A stretch of 64,000 nt of DNA from NCBI GenBank assembly GCA_913056365.1, contig CAJXLT010000001.1:930001-994000 (forward strand). Direction: 5' to 3'. Made by a program: the position numbers and the translations under genes. Of the stretch, positions 17,313 to 24,561 are shown piece after piece. Numbering within the stretch: the first letter of the stretch is position 1; each line of letters begins with the position of its first letter. The DNA is from an uncultured Paenibacillaceae bacterium (lineage in GTDB: Bacteria > Bacillota > Bacilli > Paenibacillales > K13). The notes under the pieces are model-generated. The model was not told the DNA's origin. It saw nothing but the letters and a program-made list of their open reading frames with translations, and ran no database searches.

Positions 17313-19376
17313 GTGACCATTCAACAACAATTGGCCTTTTGGAAGCGGCCGTTTCGTTTATTTCAGCCCAACTTACGTAAGATTGATGCCAAGAACTTGA
17401 ACGTAGAGGAATTAGTCGATCAAGCGCAGTCGTTCGGCGCCAACGTGATGTTAGTGAACGGCGGCGGCATTGTGGCTTGGTATCCGACCGATCATCCTTA
17501 TCAGACAATGAATGAATACATGGACTTCGATTATTTGGGTGAAGTATTACAGGCTGCGCATGCACGCGGAATGAAAGTATTAGTCCGGATGGACGTAAGC
17601 AAGAGCTTTCCGCGCGTTTTGGAGGAACATCCGGACTGGTTCAGACGAACACAAGACGGGGAAGTACCTACCCACTGGGATATGCTGCAAACTTGTCCGA
17701 GCGGGCCCTATTGGGAAGAGTACAATTTCAACGTAGTTGGAGAGCTGCTTAGCCGCTATAAGATTGACGGCATCTTCTACAACGCCTATAACTACAATCG
17801 CTGTTACTGCAAGCGTTGTGAGCAGAAGTTCGCTAAGGCAACAGGCTATGCGATACCAGCGAATGAAAATTGGGACGATCCTGCATGGCGTGCCTATGTA
17901 CAATATCGCTATGAGCAGTTGTCTGACTATACCGGCCGATTAAGTGCATTCATTGCAGAGAAATCGCCTGGAACCATACTAACAATCGATACACGCATAA
18001 CGGATGATGAGCATAAGGGAATCCGAGAAGCAGGCTGGCATGAGGCAGAGATGTCCAAGCATACGGCATGCATAACGGCTGAAGCTTTCAATTTCCTGGA
18101 TCGACCGTTTCCGAAATGGATCTATTGGGCTGGGGAAGAGGTGAAGCTGGGTAGTCACTTCAGCCATACGGCTATCATTCTCAGTCATTCCAAGACGATC
18201 TTTCACCGCAGAGCCGCACAACCGCCTGCACAGATCGGCTATGATTTGATCCAAATAGCAGCGAATGGCGGATCGCCGGCAATTGCCTTCAGCGGTGATT
18301 CGAATCAGCATGACCGGAAAGCGATCGCAACGATTCGCAACGTGATGACATATATGGCCGACCATGCACAAGAGTATGAACAGATGACACCAGCAGCGCA
18401 GGTTGCCGTTGTGTATTCCAAGAGAACGATGGATTATTACGGACGAGAGAGCTCCAGTGAGCGTTGGCAGCACAGTTACCGCGGCATGTATGAAATGATG
18501 GTCGAGAATCATACGCCGTTTACCGTCTTGCATGAAGCGAAATTGACCGAAGAAGACTTGTTACAGTACGGATGCATCGCGCTTCCGAATATCGCCATTC
18601 TAAGCGATGAAGCGGCAGCGGCGCTTGACAGCTATGTTGCGAATGGCGGACAGCTAATTGTAACAGGTGAAACAGGATTCTATGATCAATATGGACAGCC
18701 TAGTGACGGAGGGAATAGCTTGCAGTGCCTGTCAACGTTCAACTTGGCCAATCCAGCTGTGAAGGGAACGTACTTCACCATTGAGAATGCTGAGCAGTTC
18801 ACGGAGCTGCAGGATACGGATTTGATCATGGCATATGGTGATATAGTGGCAGTACCTCAAGCGGTAAGTAGTAAGTCGCGCACTGATTTGAGCGTCGTGC
18901 CGCCGTTAACGAATACGACACCGGAATTCTCCTATTGGGAATCAACTTCAGATGTGAAGGGACTGCACCTGTTCGAGTATGGAAAAGGCGCGGTTGCCTA
19001 TATGCCATGGGCGATCGATACAGGCTATCACGAAATGGGCATCGACGAATACCGGTCGATTATAGACGGACTGGTGCGCTATGCGATAGGGGAAACCTTG
19101 ATCGAAACAGACGCACCGCGATCAGTCGAAGTGACCGTGGCACATCGGGAGAAGGGCGGGTACTTGCTCCATCTGCTGAATGCCACAGGACGAACCGGAG
19201 GTAAGCCGTTGACCGATTCGATCCCGCTTCACCACATTCGATTGCGTGTGAGAGGGTCATGGAAGCAAGCAGACGCCTTACACAGCCAACAGTCCATTGA
19301 ATTGACACAACAGGGTGATTATACTGAGCTTGTTATCCCGAAGCTTGCGTTGTTTGAAGCGATAGTGCTGCAATAA
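17313..19376 (+). CDS. GHL6-like putative glycosyl hydrolase, paralogue 2
   Basis: 687 residues from the GTG at 17313, seven bases after AGGAGG; the in-frame ATG at 17292 lies upstream of that site and is rejected. Same architecture as the paralogues at 12030 and 33142: FWKRPFRLFQPNLRKID start, NGGGIVAWYPTDHPYQT, VRMDVSKSF, DGIFYNAYNYNRCYCKRC with the Cys pair, then the trimerisation-like Rossmann domain and a beta-rich tail with GGYLLHLLNATG. No signal peptide. It is divergent from the AraC regulator, which probably controls it. Sequence similarity to paralogues 1 and 3 is clear but not close, so the three may handle different glycans. Confidence 0.72.
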   Translation: MTIQQQLAFWKRPFRLFQPNLRKIDAKNLNVEELVDQAQSFGANVMLVNGGGIVAWYPTDHPYQTMNEYMDFDYLGEVLQAAHARGMKVLVRMDVSKSFPRVLEEHPDWFRRTQDGEVPTHWDMLQTCPSGPYWEEYNFNVVGELLSRYKIDGIFYNAYNYNRCYCKRCEQKFAKATGYAIPANENWDDPAWRAYVQYRYEQLSDYTGRLSAFIAEKSPGTILTIDTRITDDEHKGIREAGWHEAEMSKHTACITAEAFNFLDRPFPKWIYWAGEEVKLGSHFSHTAIILSHSKTIFHRRAAQPPAQIGYDLIQIAANGGSPAIAFSGDSNQHDRKAIATIRNVMTYMADHAQEYEQMTPAAQVAVVYSKRTMDYYGRESSSERWQHSYRGMYEMMVENHTPFTVLHEAKLTEEDLLQYGCIALPNIAILSDEAAAALDSYVANGGQLIVTGETGFYDQYGQPSDGGNSLQCLSTFNLANPAVKGTYFTIENAEQFTELQDTDLIMAYGDIVAVPQAVSSKSRTDLSVVPPLTNTTPEFSYWESTSDVKGLHLFEYGKGAVAYMPWAIDTGYHEMGIDEYRSIIDGLVRYAIGETLIETDAPRSVEVTVAHREKGGYLLHLLNATGRTGGKPLTDSIPLHHIRLRVRGSWKQADALHSQQSIELTQQGDYTELVIPKLALFEAIVLQ

Positions 19377-19423
19377 CGATAGTAGAGCTAGCGTGTGTGC
19401 TGGATAACTGGTCTATGTTTTCA

Positions 19424-19451
19424 CCTTTTGTTCGATATCCCCTTTACTCAG
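19424..19451 (-). repeat. Dispersed 28-bp repeat, copy A (reversed)
   Basis: Minus-strand sequence begins CTGAGTAAAGGGG and ends ATCGAACAAAAGG. On the plus strand the copy is followed by AACGTTAT, also present after copy E. It is the left member of a divergent pair with copy B. Confidence 0.7.
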
Positions 19452-19700
19452 AACGTTATTTTGTATTCGTGGCAACGCAAACGGCGAGGTAGTTAAATCT
19501 GTCGCTATAGTCGCATGTAATGCGCTTTTCGTTCATATAGCAAACAATGCGGTGTATGAATTGGACAGCATTAGTTGATTAGCCTAGATCGTTTTGATCG
19601 ATTTGTTCAGAAAATGAGTATCGTCCATATGTGAAACTCACCTAGCTGAACTTCATGATTAGGTTATATGGCATGGTGATTGATATACTGCTATGCTTTG

Positions 19701-19728
19701 CTGAGGGAAGGGGATACCGAAGCAAAGG
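19701..19728 (+). repeat. Dispersed 28-bp repeat, copy B
   Basis: Begins CTGAG and contains the shared core GGGGATACCGAAGCAAAGG. A CTTTGCT just upstream can pair with its AGCAAAG end, making a local hairpin. Confidence 0.75.
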
Positions 19729-19828
19729 GCTGCAAACCACTTGCAGTCCCGCGCTTCTGCATCAAATGCTGTCGAATATGCGGTGATTTGGTATAATGGT
19801 ATTCAAAAAAAGGTGGAAATAAAGAGTT

Positions 19829-20131
19829 ATGGCATTCGGAGTTAGCAGACAAGAGCTCGAAGTGTGGAAGCGAACCGTGCTCGCAGGCGAAATCGCATTT
19901 ATGACGCATTACTGGTACGAATCACGGTTTCCAGATTGCCGCACGATTACGAAGGTAGGATGCGCGAATGTGCAGAAGCTGAAGGCATGGTGTGTACGCC
20001 ATCAATTAAATCCGCATTATATTCATTATCGGGAGCGGTATCCGCATTTTGATTTGATTGGGAACAGGCAGCGGGAAATCTTGCTGTTAGAAGGGCTAAG
20101 CGAACAGATCGAACGCTTTCAGCTACAGTAG
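19829..20131 (+). CDS. Conserved small protein, YneQ-like
   Basis: 100 residues, no signal peptide or membrane segment. Motifs seen are GVSRQELEVWKR, GEIAFMTHYWYESRFPD, HYIHYRERYPHFDLIG and a C-terminal LLEGLSEQIERFQLQ. From memory this pattern matches the Bacillus YneQ family, whose function is not known. AAAGGTGG lies upstream of the ATG. It stands alone, followed by a CYTH-domain gene 123 bases later. Cysteines 39? to 60 are few and do not form an evident metal site. Confidence 0.7.
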   Translation: MAFGVSRQELEVWKRTVLAGEIAFMTHYWYESRFPDCRTITKVGCANVQKLKAWCVRHQLNPHYIHYRERYPHFDLIGNRQREILLLEGLSEQIERFQLQ

Positions 20132-20254
20132 CCGCTGCAACTTCAGCAAATTTCGATACGATTTGCAATTGTCAGATAATATTTTTGTGATATGATAAGA
20201 ACATAACGAAATATGTTTAGTGCGCTGCACGCCTGATGGAAGGGGCGATGTTAC

Positions 20255-20854
20255 TTGCTGGAACGAGAGCTAAAATCTTTAGTAACGAAGGAGGAATATG
20301 ATAACCTAATTCGCCATCCGTTGCTGGCAGTATTGCAGACTAGCAATCAGACACATCTCAATTATTATTATGATACGGAAGATCTAACTCTCACATCATT
20401 GGATGTTACTGTCCGCGTTCGGCAAGTCCAGGAGCAATTAATGCTGGAAATTAAGAAACCGTTAGAGGTGAAGGATGCTTATAAGGTGAAGCAGGAGGTT
20501 TCTTACTCTCTTGATTGCTTACCTTCTTATGTTGAACTGGGGCAATATTTCCCGGCATTAGCAGGTCAACGAGCGTTGATTACCTTTCCATTGCTCACGG
20601 AGAGAAGTAGCTACCTAGTTAGCGATCAGATTCGTATAGATGTAGACAGAAGCAGTTATTTGGGGAATGTTGATTACGAAATGGAAATCGAGTTTCATGA
20701 AGGGGTGGAACGGGAGGCAGAAGAGTGGTTTCATCAATTGCTGCCTAGTAAGCGCTTACAGCGGACTGCTGGCAAGAAAACAAGATTCTTCCGCGCCTAT
20801 CAACGTATGATGCAAGAAGGAAGGGGCTTGTTGCTCGATGAATGTGAACGCTGA
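20255..20854 (+). CDS. CYTH-domain protein, putative inorganic/organic triphosphatase
   Basis: 199 residues from a TTG start preceded by GGAAGGGG. The N-terminal ELKSLVTKEEYDNL carries the ExExK-like opening strand of the CYTH triphosphate-tunnel fold, in the YjbK-type variant (E-x-K). Later strands show YYYDTEDLTL, VRVRQVQEQLMLEIKKP and DYEMEIEFHEG, with alternating charged residues lining the tunnel, and a C-terminal KKTRFFRAY. Such proteins hydrolyse tripolyphosphate or nucleoside triphosphates with Mg or Mn. No partner gene indicates a substrate. Confidence 0.85.
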   Translation: MLERELKSLVTKEEYDNLIRHPLLAVLQTSNQTHLNYYYDTEDLTLTSLDVTVRVRQVQEQLMLEIKKPLEVKDAYKVKQEVSYSLDCLPSYVELGQYFPALAGQRALITFPLLTERSSYLVSDQIRIDVDRSSYLGNVDYEMEIEFHEGVEREAEEWFHQLLPSKRLQRTAGKKTRFFRAYQRMMQEGRGLLLDECER

Positions 20855-20939
20855 ATACGATTAGAGGGAGAGTGAATACGAAGCGTTGATTGATTACATG
20901 TGATTCGGACGAACAAATCGAAGTAGAATGGAGGTACGC

Positions 20940-21602
20940 ATGATAAACGTATTATTAGCGGATCAACAGCGAATCGTTTGCGAGGGTATCCGTCATATCT
21001 TGGAAAGCGACAAGCAGATCCAGGTCGCGGGATATGCCAAAGACGCCGATGAAGTGCTTCGCATGTGTGAACGCGTAAAACCAGACATTGTGATTATGGA
21101 TAACAATTTGCCGGGTATGCATGAATTGGATTGCGTATCGGGTATTCGCAGCGCTTACTCCGGCATTCGCATCGTCATCTTGACGGACAGTAAATCGCAA
21201 AACCATGTATTGACCGCGTTGAAGAATGGGACGGACGGTTACATTCTGAAGGATGTGCAATCGGAAGAATTAATTCTCGCTGTCAAGATTGCAGCGAAAG
21301 GTCTCACTGTTATTCATAAGGACGTATTATCGAGCATTACGGATCAAGTTCAGCAGTTGCATGCTATGGCTCGTCAGCCTGAATTGGACATAGCTTTGAC
21401 TGAGAGAGAAATGAAGGTCATACAATTAATTGTCGAAGGCAAGGAAAACCGTGAAATTGCCAAAAGCTTGTACATGTCCGAAGGCACAGTCAAGAACACA
21501 GTGACGGGAATCCTGAGAAAACTAAACCTGCGTTCACGTATACAGCTTGTTGTATTTGCTGTGCAGCATCAGCTAGTCAAAATTCCGCAACCCAGTTTCT
21601 AA
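20940..21602 (+). CDS. NarL/FixJ-family response regulator
   Basis: 220 residues from the ATG at 20940, with GGAGG six bases before; an upstream in-frame ATG at 20928 overlaps that site. The receiver domain has VLLADQQRIVC, the phospho-acceptor Asp in IVIMDNNLPGM, and the conserved Lys in GYILKDV. The output domain is a LuxR-type HTH: LTEREMKVIQLIVEGKENRE followed by VKNTVTGILRKL. No histidine kinase gene is next to it, so it is an orphan here. It lies 250 bases before the ACP gene and could govern the Btr-like cluster; that is inference from position. Confidence 0.9.
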   Translation: MINVLLADQQRIVCEGIRHILESDKQIQVAGYAKDADEVLRMCERVKPDIVIMDNNLPGMHELDCVSGIRSAYSGIRIVILTDSKSQNHVLTALKNGTDGYILKDVQSEELILAVKIAAKGLTVIHKDVLSSITDQVQQLHAMARQPELDIALTEREMKVIQLIVEGKENREIAKSLYMSEGTVKNTVTGILRKLNLRSRIQLVVFAVQHQLVKIPQPSF

Positions 21603-21852
21603 TAGACTATGGTTTTAGTGACTTATGGACAATAAAATTAACCAAATTTCCTAATATACCGCACACCGTTTGGCTATTAGGTACAATAAAACGTGACGAA
21701 TGACATCTAGTCCAGCAAGAGTTCCATCGTGTACGCTATGTGTACGTTTCAAGAAAGATGTCGAATAATTAGGTTAATTCGGTAAGATTCGACATAGACG
21801 TATGGATTAGCGCTAGTTTAAGTTTATTAACAACAGTTTGGGGAGGTGAAGG

Positions 21853-22119
21853 GTGTCGATGGAAGATATTCGAAAGCAAATTTCTGAAATCATCGCAACT
21901 GTTTTTCGCTTGGAGACAGATCAGGTGCTTGCGATGCCAGGAGACGACTCGCTTGCGAAGGTAGGTATGGATTCCATTAGTTGTATGGATGTGGTCGTAC
22001 AGATCGAGGAAGCATTTGACGTTAATTTTTTCGACGAGGAGTTGCTTTTGGACAATTTGAACACGGTAGACAAGCTGTGTGACATTGTTAAGAGCAAGCT
22101 GGAACCTTCTATGGCGTAA
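21853..22119 (+). CDS. Acyl carrier protein (BtrI-like candidate)
   Basis: 88 residues from the GTG at 21853, which sits six bases after GGAGG; the ATG two codons later is an alternative. It is an acidic helical carrier protein with the phosphopantetheine attachment serine in GMDSISCMD (Ser41), then a helix VVVQIEEAFDV. It differs from the housekeeping AcpP (DSLDTVE). The following genes encode an ATP-grasp ligase, a PLP decarboxylase and a BtrH-like transferase, so this ACP probably carries an amino acid rather than a fatty acid, as BtrI does in butirosin synthesis. That role is inference. No phosphopantetheinyl transferase gene is in the window. Confidence 0.85.
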   Translation: MSMEDIRKQISEIIATVFRLETDQVLAMPGDDSLAKVGMDSISCMDVVVQIEEAFDVNFFDEELLLDNLNTVDKLCDIVKSKLEPSMA

Positions 22120-22530
22120 GCCTATAAGGCGAAGTATTGGAGGGAAATCATAAAAGGTGAGTCAATTTCATAATACGCTCTAAGCTTTTATTGAAATTAG
22201 CTCCGTTGCCAGCAGACAAGTGCTTCTGCGGTACGTTGATGTCGATGATAATTGAACGGTGTATGGTCTGCAGAGCAATCGGTCCCTTCTATTCAGGGGC
22301 TGGTTCATGCTGCCATTCCGTGGAATCGATTTCAGGTTCAGAAATAACAGACAATTTTTAATATTTTATGTTCTTATCGTGTGCGAATTACGCGCTTAAC
22401 CTCATATCGATAACGACTACAGATTTCCGTCTGGGGCCAATCCCGCTTGGTTATGATTAAGCTGCTTAAGCAGGCTAGAGCAGTGAGGGATTGGCTTGAC
22501 TAGCTTTACCCAAAGAAGGGATGGTGTTGA
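22120..22530 (+). other. 410-base gap between ACP and BtrH-like genes, with a structured leader
   Basis: No gene is supported. A plus-strand open frame of roughly 65 codons ending near 22361 has a Cys-rich segment (KCFCG, CMVC, SCC) but lacks a start codon at a good ribosome site. From 22436 to 22495 an outer stem, GCCAATCCC with GGGATTGGC, encloses a 12-base palindrome, CTGCTTAAGCAG, about 22462-22473. The structure lies just ahead of the BtrH-like gene and has no T tract, so it is more likely a processing or regulatory element than a terminator. Confidence 0.45.
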
Positions 22531-23667
22531 ATGGGCAGTCAAATTGTGAATGGCGTTCCCCGCTATTATCAGCCATACGATAATGATTGTTTTGCTACTG
22601 CGTACGGCGCTTTGCTTCAACATATGGGACAAAATCCGAATTTGATTTTAGCAGATTATATGAGCTTCATGTTTGACGAGCAAAGCGGTTTTATCGGCGT
22701 TAATTTTTTGTTTCGTTATTCTTCGTCAGTTATATTCTCTGAGGTGGAATTGAATTCTTCATTAGCTGCAGTTCATTTTCCTGCAACTGCTGTGTATAAC
22801 AGCGAACATGCTGCAGAGTCATCGGCGAAGCATACGAACAAGCTTGTTTTCCGCATGTTGATTCACGATGAAGCTGAAGTTGCGGAACAACGTGTTCGGG
22901 AATTAATAGATGCAGGCAGACCGGTCATTGTATTCGTTGATCTGAATCACATGCATTATCATCCTGCGTACCAGAAAGATCATGGCCTGCATTCTATCGT
23001 CATTACGGGATATGATGATGAGGCTCAGCAGTATCATATGTTTGATAAGTATATTATGGCGAACTCCGATTTTGATGGATCTATTGCAATGGATGACATC
23101 AGGAAAGGACGTGTATCCAATTGTCCTATTACGAATCCGATCATCGGTCGTTTTAACAGGCATATTCGACACTTGTGGATTGAGATTACAGGCGGTGAAT
23201 CCTTCGAGATGACTACGGATATGATGGCGTCTGTCTTACAAGAAAGCAGCAGGCGAATGTCCGGACATGTCAGGGTACATGATCAGATAACTGGATTTGC
23301 AGCGATGAGAGCGTTTCGTGAATATCTGAAGAAGCTGGATCTTACGAATATGGACGAGCGCATGATTTACATGTTCCGCGGGTATTATTGTTCTGCGCTG
23401 AAACAGCTTGCCAGACAAAGAAGACGGTTTGCTGTATTCATATCAGAAATGCCAGAAAGCCTGTTGAGCGATTCGAACGAGAGTATCTCCGAAGCGTTAA
23501 ACGAGGCGTCGAAGCATTGGGACATTGTAGCCAATACCGCTCTAAAGTTAGGAATTTCGAAACGGCCGACACTCATCGACAATATTGTCCAGCAGCTGAT
23601 CCAGCTTGAAGAGATGGAGAAGAAAATCCTTGATAAAATCGGTCATTCAGTAAGCGCTATCACGTAG
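22531..23667 (+). CDS. BtrH-like papain-fold protein, putative ACP-to-acceptor acyltransferase
   Basis: 378 residues. The N-terminal half has PYDNDCFATAYGALLQHMG, with candidate nucleophile Cys20, and DHGLHSIVITGYDD near residue 152, with a candidate catalytic His and Asp. This Cys-His papain-like pattern fits the BtrH N-terminal domain, whose founding member moves an aminoacyl group from an ACP to an aminoglycoside. The C-terminal half is helical (DUF4872-like position), with RMIYMFRGYYCSALKQLAR. GAAGGGATG-type ribosome site is weak but present. The match is from motif recognition, so an ordinary C39-like peptidase is the main alternative. It lies between the ACP and a P-loop kinase gene. 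Confidence 0.65.
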   Translation: MGSQIVNGVPRYYQPYDNDCFATAYGALLQHMGQNPNLILADYMSFMFDEQSGFIGVNFLFRYSSSVIFSEVELNSSLAAVHFPATAVYNSEHAAESSAKHTNKLVFRMLIHDEAEVAEQRVRELIDAGRPVIVFVDLNHMHYHPAYQKDHGLHSIVITGYDDEAQQYHMFDKYIMANSDFDGSIAMDDIRKGRVSNCPITNPIIGRFNRHIRHLWIEITGGESFEMTTDMMASVLQESSRRMSGHVRVHDQITGFAAMRAFREYLKKLDLTNMDERMIYMFRGYYCSALKQLARQRRRFAVFISEMPESLLSDSNESISEALNEASKHWDIVANTALKLGISKRPTLIDNIVQQLIQLEEMEKKILDKIGHSVSAIT

Positions 23668-23745
23668 AAAGGGACTATTTCCAAGCTTGACAGAGGGTGA
23701 ATGATGTTGGGTGAAGGTGCTTGAAATAGCGAAAAGGTGAGGTTG

Positions 23746-24561
23746 ATGAAAAATAATGAATTCTTCATAAACCAACAGAACGGCGTACTGATTGTCGTAG
23801 AAGGAATTAGCGGTTCGGGAAAGAGCGTCGGAATTCGTGATCTGATGCATGATTTGCAGCTTGCTGGTATTGAAATTGTATCCTACGAATGGAATGCAAT
23901 CCCTATTATGCGAAGATGGACAGAGCGCTTCGACCGTCTCGGTCTGTTGAATGCCAATCTGTTCAGTATGCTGCAATGGATCGGATTTCTCTATGATTAT
24001 TTCACGAATATTAGACCTCTTCTCAAGAAGCAGTATGTTATTGTTGCCGATCGATATTATTACACTGGCTTGACTCGCGATGCAGCTAACGGCGCATGGA
24101 GATGGCCGGGACGATTACTGTGCCGCTTGTTTCGAATGCCGGACTGGTTATTTTATTGCGAGACAGAAGCGGCCATATGTCATCAACGCATTGTACAACG
24201 CGGTAAACCGCTGTTCCACAAGAACAAGAAGATTCTCCGCGATTCTAGTGAGCGGAATAAAGATCTTATGTACCTAGAGCTGATGCATAGTGAATATGCC
24301 AAGCTTATGATGAACATATCTGAACGCACAGTGAATGTAGTGACGATGGGTAAGCTACCACCCTCCCTGACTGACTCCTTGATTCAATATATTCATGTGA
24401 AGCAAGGTAAACCTTATGTATTGCAAACTGACGTTGACGTATCCAGAAAGGGGGACGATCATGAATTGGCTGAAGCATCTCGACAAGTTGATGAAGACAA
24501 CTATCACTCCGATCGTCATGTCAGGGGAGGAGCCCAGAACATTAAATCGATGGTTGATTAA
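23746..24561 (+). CDS. Thymidylate kinase-like P-loop protein
   Basis: 271 residues from the ATG at 23746; an in-frame GTG nine bases upstream is possible. The P-loop GISGSGKS is at residues 20-27, and a DRYYYTGL motif, the DRY/DRF acceptor-site signature of dTMP kinases, is near residue 105. The lid region has basic RIVQRGKP. It is too divergent and too isolated to be the housekeeping thymidylate kinase, so it may phosphorylate a small molecule made by the cluster; the substrate is unknown. Its last 34 codons overlap the next gene by 101 bases in another frame and show no domain features, so the functional end may be earlier. Confidence 0.72.
   Translation: MKNNEFFINQQNGVLIVVEGISGSGKSVGIRDLMHDLQLAGIEIVSYEWNAIPIMRRWTERFDRLGLLNANLFSMLQWIGFLYDYFTNIRPLLKKQYVIVADRYYYTGLTRDAANGAWRWPGRLLCRLFRMPDWLFYCETEAAICHQRIVQRGKPLFHKNKKILRDSSERNKDLMYLELMHSEYAKLMMNISERTVNVVTMGKLPPSLTDSLIQYIHVKQGKPYVLQTDVDVSRKGDDHELAEASRQVDEDNYHSDRHVRGGAQNIKSMVD

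Larger units (their letters stand above)
19377..19828. other. Non-coding stretch holding one divergent repeat pair
   Basis: About 450 bases with no supported gene. It contains copies A (19424-19451, reversed) and B (19701-19728, forward) of the dispersed 28-bp repeat. A short GCAAACCACTTGC hairpin follows copy B. An apparent minus-strand reading frame across this region is produced by the repeat and has no ribosome site. Confidence 0.7.

Noticed and set aside
19691-19909. Minus-strand frame of 72 codons ending in a PFASVSPSLS-like peptide
   Set aside because: It spans a repeat copy and overlaps the YneQ-like gene; no ribosome site.
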